Source: Alphaproteobacteria bacterium
GTDB lineage: Bacteria > Pseudomonadota > Alphaproteobacteria > Puniceispirillales > UBA1172
Assembly: GCA_021296375.1 (NCBI GenBank)
Contig: JAGWAQ010000036.1
Location: 1-12,096 of the forward strand
Reading direction: 5' to 3'
Length of the DNA: 12,096 nt
The stretch's first letter is position 1, and every line of letters begins with the position of its first letter. A program made the position numbers and the translations under genes. This document shows, piece after piece, positions 1 through 5,431 of this stretch. The notes beneath the pieces are model-generated. The model was not told the DNA's origin and did no database searches. It saw only the letters and a list, made by a program, of their open reading frames with translations.

Positions 1-627
1 GATCGAGGTGGTGGTGAACGGGTTGCCCCCCACCAGCAGGGGATGGATCGAAAACGCCTGCCGCAACAACGGATGCTTGATGTGACTGTTGACCATTTGC
101 GCAACCGTCATGTAGCTGCGCAGTTTCAACAGCGACGGCACCTGCTTCATCATGGTGAAGAACCGCGTAAACGGTTTATCGGCGAGTTTTTCAAACCCGA
201 CGTCAAAAATATCTTTCGACGCTTTCAGCAGGTTGGCGTAGCCCTTCTTGTCAGCAGGGTTGAAACGCTCGATTTCCGCCATCGTGTCGTCAACCGTGGC
301 GCGGTAGTCAAAGCCTTCGCCGGAATTGAAATAAAACCGGTACCAAGGGTCAAGAGGGCGAAATTCCACATGGTCTTCGCGCTTTTCACCGAACAGCTCA
401 AACAATTCATCAAACAGGAAAGGGGCGGTCACTACGGTGGGGCCAGCGTCATGCTTGAAACCGCCGCGTTCAAACACCTGGGCGCGGCCGCCGATTGCCT
501 TCAGGCGGTCCACGAGGGTGACGTCATACCCCCGCGCCCGCATCCGGAGCGCGGCCGCAATACCGCCAAAACCGGCGCCAATCACCAGCGCGGATTGGCC
601 GTTCGAGGGAGGGGTTGTGGTCTTCAT
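1..627 (-). CDS. crtI: Phytoene desaturase CrtI, N-terminal part (runs off left edge)
   Basis: FAD-dependent desaturase that converts phytoene to lycopene by successive dehydrogenations; this is the carotenoid branch that supplies beta-carotene for retinal. Translating the minus strand from the ATG at 627 gives 209 uninterrupted codons to the window edge, about 40% of a usual CrtI of roughly 500 residues. The N-terminus has the dinucleotide-binding motif GAGFGG (residues 17-22), then VTLVDRL with the acidic residue expected for FAD ribose binding, and the family-typical IGGRAQVF. Near the edge is SIHPLLVGGNPF, strongly conserved in bacterial CrtI. A GAAGG ribosome-binding site lies 8 nt before the ATG. 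The start is 24 bp after the crtE stop, so the two are co-transcribed. No frameshift is visible. The identification is firm; only the C-terminus is unseen. Confidence 0.95.
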   Translation of the reverse strand, partial: MKTTTPPSNGQSALVIGAGFGGIAAALRMRARGYDVTLVDRLKAIGGRAQVFERGGFKHDAGPTVVTAPFLFDELFELFGEKREDHVEFRPLDPWYRFYFNSGEGFDYRATVDDTMAEIERFNPADKKGYANLLKASKDIFDVGFEKLADKPFTRFFTMMKQVPSLLKLRSYMTVAQMVNSHIKHPLLRQAFSIHPLLVGGNPFTTTSI

Positions 628-651
628 GGTCTTGGCCTTCGGTTGAGGGTG

Positions 652-1674
652 TTATTCCGCGGCATGTTGAATGGATTGCTCACACACCGAAGTCAGCAGT
701 TTTTGGACCGGTTCAACAATATGGCTGAGTTCATCGGGAATAGTCGAGGCCTTGCGTTCGGCATCGCGCAATATCCCGCGCATCAACTCACAGGTGATGC
801 TGATCGCAGATGACGACAGGATTCGCTCATGCCAGTGATGGGCGCCGTGGTGATCACCGGTCGCCAGCCAGCGGTCAAAGTCTTCGGCATCATCACCCAT
901 CAGGGTGTTGCGGAAGCTGACAATGACGCCATTGGGGGCGCGGCGGATGAGATCGGAGGCAGGGCTGAGCGCGCCATCTTCCCCCAGGATGTTGAGAATA
1001 TCATTCGCCACCTGATAGGCGGTGCCAACCGCGTTGAAATAATCAGCAACCGGCTTGACAAGGTCATCACGTCCGGCGACACGGGCCATGCCTTCGACCG
1101 GGGCGATGAACAGCGGGGCGGTCTTGCCGCGGATGATTTTCAGGTAATCATTCCATTCCGGGTAATGGGTCAATTCAAATTCCATGGCCTGGCCTGATGT
1201 CGTGTCCTTCATGTGGTAGGACAGCACCGTCACCAGCTCAGGCGAGCGCGAGGATACCGCCGCTTTCGCCGCGAACTCAAAGCTCAGGCCGATCAGCCAG
1301 TCGCCCAGCGCAAGGGCCGTGTCACGGCCAAAAGCCGCCCAGATAGAAGGGCGGTCGCGGCGCAAGGTATCGCCGTCGGAAATATCATCATGGACGAGGG
1401 AGGCGTTGTGCATGACCTCAATCGCGGTCGCCCAGTTCAGGCAGGTTTCAGGGTTGATCTTGAGCGCCTGGCCAGTGGCAAGGGCGAGGCCGGCGCGGAG
1501 CATCTTTCCGGTATCTTCGAAGTGATGCAATGCCGCCTGGCCAAGGGGGGCGGAATTCTTGGGAAGAGCAGCCTTGATGCTGCTGAGGACAAGCGCGCGG
1601 GCGCTGCTGGTGTCGGGCTGGGGGGTCACGTTGAATGAAGTCGGGCGTGAAAGTCGAAGCGACACGTCATCCAT
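652..1674 (-). CDS. crtE: Geranylgeranyl diphosphate synthase CrtE (polyprenyl synthetase family)
   Basis: 340-residue trans-prenyltransferase, expected to extend FPP or shorter allylic diphosphates with IPP to GGPP for phytoene synthesis. The first aspartate-rich motif is clear: HDDISD (D96, D97, D100), followed by R105-R106. GKMLR (56-60) stands in for the usual GGKRLRP segment, and K184 lies in GKTAPL. Residues 4 and 5 before the first motif are small (S92, A91), which fits a C20 rather than a C15 product. The second motif, normally DDxxD, reads NDILN (224-228), so two of its acidic positions are Asn. The start at 1674 has GGGGAG 7-8 nt upstream. The gene lies between proteorhodopsin and crtI on the same strand, which supports a role in retinal precursor supply. 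Family is certain; exact product length is inferred. Confidence 0.92.
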   Translation of the reverse strand: MDDVSLRLSRPTSFNVTPQPDTSSARALVLSSIKAALPKNSAPLGQAALHHFEDTGKMLRAGLALATGQALKINPETCLNWATAIEVMHNASLVHDDISDGDTLRRDRPSIWAAFGRDTALALGDWLIGLSFEFAAKAAVSSRSPELVTVLSYHMKDTTSGQAMEFELTHYPEWNDYLKIIRGKTAPLFIAPVEGMARVAGRDDLVKPVADYFNAVGTAYQVANDILNILGEDGALSPASDLIRRAPNGVIVSFRNTLMGDDAEDFDRWLATGDHHGAHHWHERILSSSAISITCELMRGILRDAERKASTIPDELSHIVEPVQKLLTSVCEQSIQHAAE

Positions 1675-1759
1675 AATACTCTCCCCTTTATTTTGTTGTT
1701 TGGTGTTCTGGTGTTTGGTTTATTTTGATCTTTGGTCTTGGTCTTCGGTCGTAAAAGAT
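1675..1759 (-). promoter_or_regulatory. C/A-rich, G-poor crtE leader (possible Rho-entry or unstructured 5' region)
   Basis: Read on the minus strand, the stretch before crtE is almost free of G and T and rich in A and C. It contains short reiterated units such as GACCAA and ACACCA, and ends in the crtE ribosome-binding site. Cytosine-rich, guanine-poor, unstructured RNA is the known preference of Rho. It lies directly downstream of the hairpin at 1760-1784. The composition is seen directly; any role in termination or in keeping the ribosome-binding site open is inference. Confidence 0.3.
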
Positions 1760-1784
1760 CAGGCCGCCCGTTAAGGGCGACCTG
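1760..1784 (-). terminator. Hairpin between proteorhodopsin and crtE (attenuator or partial terminator)
   Basis: On the minus strand the arms CAGGTCGCCC and GGGCGGCCTG form a 10-bp stem (nine Watson-Crick pairs and one G-U) around a 5-nt loop. It starts 11 bp after the proteorhodopsin stop. The tract after it, ATCTTTTACG, has only four consecutive T, so a full intrinsic stop looks unlikely. The crt genes continue on the same strand without an obvious new promoter, so it may be a leaky terminator or a 3'-end stabiliser of an abundant opsin transcript. The six T (minus strand) lie before the stem. Confidence 0.6.
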
Positions 1785-1795
1785 AAAAAATGGGA

Positions 1796-2572
1796 TTACT
1801 TAGCCTTTTCGGACTCAGCAACAGCTACGCTCCAGATGATCACACCGAAGGCGATCTTGTTCAGAACGTCAGCCAGGTTGTAGATCACGTTCAGGCTTTC
1901 CATGGATGCGGATTCAGTCATGTAACCGAAAACGTAACCCAGTGGATAAATCGCCCAACCGATGGTCACAATCCAACGCATGGTTGAGAACGCGGACTTG
2001 ACGGACTCAGGAGCTTCGTTGGCGTTCAGCTTACCAGCTTCACCCGCGAAGATTTCATACAGGATGTATGCCCAACCGGCCATCCCGATGATGAAGCCGA
2101 GGGTGACGCCGATGTAACCGGCTTCCCCAGCATAACCACCGACCAGCATGACCAGCGTACCGATCATCAGACGCCAGAAAATGCCACCAGAGACTTTGGT
2201 GATGGCGCGCAGGATCAGGTAGAATTCAACCATCAGCAGCGGCACGGTAATCAGCCAGTCAATGTAGCGGTATACGGTTGGTGTGTCGCCAGTGGCTACC
2301 CAGACATCACGCATGTAGAAGTAGTGCACAGCAGCTACCATGGTGACGAGGCCGGAAACGACCAGGGAAGTCTTCCACTTTGCTGAAACACGCTGTGTTT
2401 CCAGAAAGAAGAATGCAGTGGCGGCAATAAGAGCCATTGAGATCAGCCAGAATGAAATCCCGACAAAATCGTCTTGAGCAAGGTTTTCAGCAGCCGAAGC
2501 GACAGCTGGAACCACGGACAGAGCTGCTGCAGGTACAGCAAGCTTGGCCATTTTATTCAGCATCTTAATCAT
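1796..2572 (-). CDS. Green-absorbing proteorhodopsin (light-driven proton pump)
   Basis: Seven-helix retinal protein of the inner membrane that exports protons on illumination. It has 258 residues, normal for the family. Residues 1-27 form a signal peptide, probably cut near AVASA-AEN. Functional residues sit at a constant offset of +8 from the reference proteorhodopsin: H83 (H75) in VHYFYMR, the Schiff-base counter-ion and proton acceptor D105 (D97) in RYIDWL, proton donor E116 (E108) in LLMVEFYLI, D235 (D227) and the retinal-binding lysine K239 (K231) in ADVLNKIAFG. The spectral-tuning position is L113 (L105), which indicates green rather than blue absorption. The D/E pair marks a proton pump, not a sodium or chloride pump. 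The start at 2572 has GAGGAG six nt upstream. Base composition is less GC-rich than neighbours, as in acpP, which may reflect codon choice for high expression. It heads the operon with crtE and crtI. Confidence 0.97.
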   Translation of the reverse strand: MIKMLNKMAKLAVPAAALSVVPAVASAAENLAQDDFVGISFWLISMALIAATAFFFLETQRVSAKWKTSLVVSGLVTMVAAVHYFYMRDVWVATGDTPTVYRYIDWLITVPLLMVEFYLILRAITKVSGGIFWRLMIGTLVMLVGGYAGEAGYIGVTLGFIIGMAGWAYILYEIFAGEAGKLNANEAPESVKSAFSTMRWIVTIGWAIYPLGYVFGYMTESASMESLNVIYNLADVLNKIAFGVIIWSVAVAESEKAK

Positions 2573-2581
2573 TAGATACTC

Positions 2582-2593
2582 CTCAACGTTGAG
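2582..2593. repeat. Perfect 12-bp palindrome overlapping the proteorhodopsin ribosome-binding site
   Basis: CTCAACGTTGAG reads the same on both strands. Its last bases on the minus strand run into the GAGGAG ribosome-binding site of proteorhodopsin. As RNA it could form only a short four-pair stem with an ACGT loop; as DNA it could be a dimer-binding site. Function is not shown. Confidence 0.4.
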
Positions 2594-2630
2594 TTCTTTT
2601 TGTTAACCAAGACACGACATGTTGTTGCCG

Positions 2631-2657
2631 GTCTTACTGCATATCGAATTATGTCAA
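2631..2657 (-). promoter_or_regulatory. Candidate promoter for the proteorhodopsin operon
   Basis: A perfect -35 hexamer TTGACA (2657-2652) is followed after 15 bp by TAAGAC (2636-2631), a weak -10 (3 of 6). It lies about 60-85 bp before the opsin start, inside a conspicuously AT-rich divergent region (about 2594-2812). The -35 match is seen; spacing is short and the -10 poor, so the exact promoter may differ. Confidence 0.3.
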
Positions 2658-2812
2658 ATTAAAGGCGTGGCAATAAAATAGGTTAATTTTTTGTTACTAA
2701 ATCGAATAAAATATTGAAATTATTGATAATTAATTGTAACTTTTAGGTAAATATTGGCAATTAAATCCGTCATTTTGAGGTCGGTTTGCCGCAAAAATGA
2801 AGGATTAAAGCA

Positions 2813-3016
2813 ATGGATACGGTACTTGTCGGGGGCTTCAGCGTCCTGGTGTTTTTCGGCGTAATCTGGGGGATTCACAACCGGTTGGAGAAATCCAGCC
2901 TGTCCCCCACCACCAAAAGACTGGGCAATTACGCCTTGATCCTGCTGGTGGTCGGCGCCGCCACCCTGGCCATTGACTGGCATTCGTCGGTCTGGATGGC
3001 GCGCAACCCCGGATAA
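2813..3016 (+). CDS. Unrecognised 67-residue membrane protein divergent from proteorhodopsin
   Basis: I do not recognise this protein. The chain has two hydrophobic segments, about residues 4-22 and 40-58, joined by a short basic/polar linker (NRLEKSSLSPTTKRLGN) and ending in a short polar tail, so a two-helix inner-membrane hairpin is likely. The start at 2813 has a good ribosome-binding site, AAGGA, 8 nt upstream. No other gene occupies this strand between the opsin promoter region and fabD. The 240-bp AT-rich region upstream is shared with proteorhodopsin, so co-regulation is possible; a weak TTGAAA-17 bp-TAACTT pair at 2714-2742 could drive it. The site and membrane pattern support a real gene; function is unknown. 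Confidence 0.6.
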   Translation: MDTVLVGGFSVLVFFGVIWGIHNRLEKSSLSPTTKRLGNYALILLVVGAATLAIDWHSSVWMARNPG

Positions 3017-3205
3017 CCGGCGGATTGCCATTAAAAACCCTCACCGTCAGAGATGGCTCTTGAAGGCATCAAGGGTGTTTGGTAAAAATTAACGACGAAA
3101 CACAAGATGTTGTGGTCGCCCCCTGTTGAGTCTGCGGGGCGGCTGCAGGTCTTGGGGGGCAGGGGCTTTCCTGCTGTTTGCATTGTTATGATTGGGGCGC
3201 AGGCC

Positions 3206-4192
3206 ATGACAAATACCGCTTTGACTAAGACCAATTTGACAAATACCGCTTTGACAAAGACCGCTTTTCTTTTCCCGGGTCAGGGTTCTCAAGCTGTGGG
3301 GATGGCGCAGGATATTCTGGCTGTTTCCCCTGCCGCGCAAGCGGTGATGGCTTCGGTCGAAGATGCCCTCGGGGCTGAACTTGGCCAGATCATGAAAGAT
3401 GGCCCTGCTGATGACCTGAAGATGACGCGCAACGCGCAACCGGCATTGATGGCGTCCGCTCTCTGCGTGACCCGCGCGCTCGAAGAGAAAACCGGCAAAA
3501 ATATTGATCAGCTCGGGGTTGCTGTGGCCGGGCATTCGCTTGGGGAATACGCGGCGCTGGCGGCGGTAGGTGCGCTTGATGTCGCGACCACGGCTGGTTT
3601 GCTGCAACAGCGCGGCGATGCCATGCAAACGGCGGTTCCTGTTGGTGAAGGCGCGATGGCGGCCCTGCTTGGGGCGACGATTGAACAAGCCGAGGAGATC
3701 ATTTCATCCAGGGAGTGGGCGGCGCTTGATATCGCCAATGACAATGCCCCGGGGCAGGTGGTCATCAGCGGCCGTGTTGCCGATGTCGACGCCGCCATTG
3801 CCTTGGCTGCTGAAATGGGCATCCGCAAAGGGGTCAAGCTTCCGGTCAGCGCGCCTTTCCATTGCCGCCTGATGGCGCCTGCCGCCGATGTCATGGCCAA
3901 TGCCCTGGCGGGGGTCACGCTTCATCGCCCCAGCTTGCCCGTCTATTGCAATGTGACGGCTGATGAGCAAATCGAACCCGCCATCTTGCGCGAAAACCTG
4001 ATCATCCAGGTCACGGGCATGGTTCGCTGGCGGGAAACCTTGCTTAACATGGCGGCCAATGGGGTTGAGCGTTTTGTCGAGCTGGGGACAGGCAAAGTCT
4101 TGACAGGGCTGGTCAAGCGCACCTTGCCTGACGCCGAGGCCCTGAATATCGAAACCCCTGATGATTTGGACAGCGTCGCCGCTGTGCTTTAA
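3206..4192 (+). CDS. fabD: Malonyl-CoA:ACP transacylase FabD
   Basis: Moves malonate from CoA to the acyl carrier protein, providing the elongation unit for type II fatty-acid synthesis in the cytoplasm. With the start at 3206 it has 328 residues. Motifs in order are FPGQGSQ (22-28), the nucleophile elbow GHSLGEY with Ser111, R136 in QQRGDAMQ, and His219 in SAPFHC, completing the Ser-His pair. Reading extends upstream to an ATG at 3107, but those residues do not resemble FabD. The ATG at 3206 has a G-rich stretch 8 nt upstream, the ATG at 3188 has none. Even from 3206 there are about 15 extra residues before the family core TKTAFLFPGQGSQ, made by a tandem duplication. fabG starts 57 bp downstream. 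Confidence 0.95.
   Translation: MTNTALTKTNLTNTALTKTAFLFPGQGSQAVGMAQDILAVSPAAQAVMASVEDALGAELGQIMKDGPADDLKMTRNAQPALMASALCVTRALEEKTGKNIDQLGVAVAGHSLGEYAALAAVGALDVATTAGLLQQRGDAMQTAVPVGEGAMAALLGATIEQAEEIISSREWAALDIANDNAPGQVVISGRVADVDAAIALAAEMGIRKGVKLPVSAPFHCRLMAPAADVMANALAGVTLHRPSLPVYCNVTADEQIEPAILRENLIIQVTGMVRWRETLLNMAANGVERFVELGTGKVLTGLVKRTLPDAEALNIETPDDLDSVAAVL
3209..3268 (+). repeat. 30-bp tandem duplication at the 5' end of fabD
   Basis: Two adjacent 30-bp copies (3209-3238 and 3239-3268) differ at 4 of 30 positions, and their first 17 bases are identical. They are in frame and encode TNTALTKTNL then TNTALTKTAF; only the second leads into the conserved FabD core. A duplication of the native N-terminus is the simplest reading. 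Confidence 0.85.
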
Positions 4193-4212
4193 CATTTGGG
4201 CATTAATATCCA

Positions 4213-4242
4213 TCATCTGACATGAGGTCATCTGACATGAGG
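4213..4242 (+). repeat. 15-bp perfect tandem duplication carrying the fabG ribosome-binding site
   Basis: TCATCTGACATGAGG occurs twice head to tail (4213-4227 and 4228-4242). The second copy, with the following AG, forms the GAGGAG ribosome-binding site of fabG. The first copy has the same core but no start codon at a useful distance. Confidence 0.85.
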
Positions 4243-4249
4243 AGTGAAT

Positions 4250-4990
4250 ATGTTTGATCTGACGGGCCGTACGGCATTAATCACAGGCGCATCGGGCGGG
4301 ATCGGTGCTGATGTCGCCCGCAGTCTTCATGCGCAGGGCGCCGAAGTTGTCCTTACCGGCACACGCCAGAACGTGCTTGATGATGTCGCCTCATCACTTG
4401 GTGATCGCGCCCATACCTTGACGGCCAATCTTTCCGACCGCGATGACGTCGCGGGCCTCAATGATCGTGCCGCTGATGCCCTCGGTCGGCCGGTTGATAT
4501 CCTCGTCAATAACGCCGGCATCACCCGCGACGGGCTGATGATGCGGATGAAAGACGACGATTGGGATGCGGTGATGGAAGTCAATATGACAGCGGCGATG
4601 ATTCTGTCGCGTTCTGTCCTGCGCAGCATGATGAAAGCCCGCTGGGGACGGATTATCCAGATGTCCTCAATCGTTGGCTATACCGGCAATCCCGGGCAGG
4701 CCAATTACGCCGCCGCCAAGGCTGGCATGACCGGCTTCACGAAAGCGCTGGCAGCTGAAGTCGCCTCGCGGGGGATCACGGCAAATATCATCGCCCCGGG
4801 GTTCATCCGCACGCCGATGACCGATGCCCTTACCGATGCCCAAAAAGATGACCTGATGGTGAAAGTGCCGGCAGGACGTCTTGGGGAATCTGCTGAAATC
4901 GCCGCCGCTGTCGCCTATCTGGCCAGCGAAGAAGCAGGTTACATGACCGGCGCCACCCTCCATATCAACGGCGGGATGGCCATGCTTTAA
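4250..4990 (+). CDS. fabG: 3-oxoacyl-ACP reductase FabG
   Basis: NADPH-dependent reductase of the short-chain dehydrogenase family that reduces 3-oxoacyl-ACP in each elongation round. It has 246 residues, the normal length. The cofactor motif TGASGGIG spans residues 12-19 and NNAG 87-90. The catalytic tetrad is N112, S140, Y153 and K157 (YAAAK), and the C-terminus GATLHINGGMAML is typical of FabG. The ATG at 4250 is preferred because GAGGAG ends 5 nt before it; a GTG at 4244 in the same frame overlaps that site. It lies between fabD and acpP, so assignment as the housekeeping FabG is secure. Confidence 0.97.
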   Translation: MFDLTGRTALITGASGGIGADVARSLHAQGAEVVLTGTRQNVLDDVASSLGDRAHTLTANLSDRDDVAGLNDRAADALGRPVDILVNNAGITRDGLMMRMKDDDWDAVMEVNMTAAMILSRSVLRSMMKARWGRIIQMSSIVGYTGNPGQANYAAAKAGMTGFTKALAAEVASRGITANIIAPGFIRTPMTDALTDAQKDDLMVKVPAGRLGESAEIAAAVAYLASEEAGYMTGATLHINGGMAML

Positions 4991-5101
4991 CCCATGACTT
5001 CATCATCTCTTGCGGTGTCGTGACCATAAATACCAGGGCATAGCCGGAGATGAGAAAACCAATGCTGGTCACGGCTAAAATAATTTGCTATGACCCGCAT
5101 C

Positions 5102-5122
5102 TAGACTTAGTCTATGACTAAG
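5102..5122. promoter_or_regulatory. Nested inverted repeats upstream of acpP (candidate operator or leader hairpin)
   Basis: Two overlapping perfect dyads lie 39-59 bp before the acpP start: TAGACT-T-AGTCTA (5102-5114) and CTTAGTC-TAT-GACTAAG (5106-5122). The shared right/left arm could pair with either partner, giving alternative hairpins in RNA or overlapping half-sites in DNA. acpP has its own 170-bp upstream region, which would suit separate control. The symmetry is seen; the role is inference. Confidence 0.4.
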
Positions 5123-5160
5123 ATTTATCCACCCAAACCCGACTTAAAGGGGAGCACATT

Positions 5161-5397
5161 ATGAGTGACATTGCTGATCGCGTAAAAAAGATCGTTGTAG
5201 ACCACCTTGGCGTTGAAGATTCAAAAGTAGTTGAAGGTGCAAGCTTCATCGACGATCTCGGCGCTGATAGCCTCGATACGGTTGAACTTGTCATGGCATT
5301 TGAAGAAGAATTCGGTTGCGAAATTCCTGATGACGCCGCTGAAAAAATCCAGACCGTTAAAGACGCGGTCGATTTTGTTTCTGCCAACGGCTCCTAA
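5161..5397 (+). CDS. acpP: Acyl carrier protein AcpP
   Basis: Small acidic carrier (78 residues) that holds growing acyl chains on a 4'-phosphopantetheine arm. The attachment serine is Ser37 in GADSLDTVEL, followed by the acidic recognition helix (MAFEEEFGCEIPDD). Length and sequence are standard. The ribosome-binding site AAGGGGAG lies 7 nt before the ATG. Codon use is less GC-rich than in fabD or fabF, as expected for a very abundant protein. It sits between fabG and fabF, and its longer upstream gap with a dyad suggests an additional promoter. Confidence 0.98.
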   Translation: MSDIADRVKKIVVDHLGVEDSKVVEGASFIDDLGADSLDTVELVMAFEEEFGCEIPDDAAEKIQTVKDAVDFVSANGS

Positions 5398-5431
5398 GAC
5401 TTTTTCTTAATCTTAACCATCGGTATTCAGC

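Noticed and set aside
43..813. Long plus-strand frame opposite crtI and crtE
   Set aside because: It is antisense to two firmly identified genes and crosses their boundary; its product is Arg/His-rich with no recognisable motif.
3107..3205. N-terminal extension of fabD from an ATG at 3107
   Set aside because: The 33 extra residues are Gly/Pro-rich, unlike FabD, and no ribosome-binding site precedes the ATG; the start at 3206 is better placed.
3017..3205. Terminator or small RNA between the small membrane gene and fabD
   Set aside because: Only weak 5-bp stems (for example CTTGA/TCAAG near 3058-3073) without a T-tract were found; nothing supports a specific call.
3089..3688. Minus-strand frame of 199 codons opposite fabD
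   Set aside because: Fully antisense to fabD with low-complexity Arg/His-rich composition and no family signature.
5004..5073. Possible pseudoknot in the fabG-acpP spacer (CATCTC with GAGATG; CGTGACCA with TGGTCACG)
   Set aside because: The pairings interleave as a pseudoknot would, but the arms are short, the loops long, and no conserved riboswitch core is recognisable; chance is a fair explanation.
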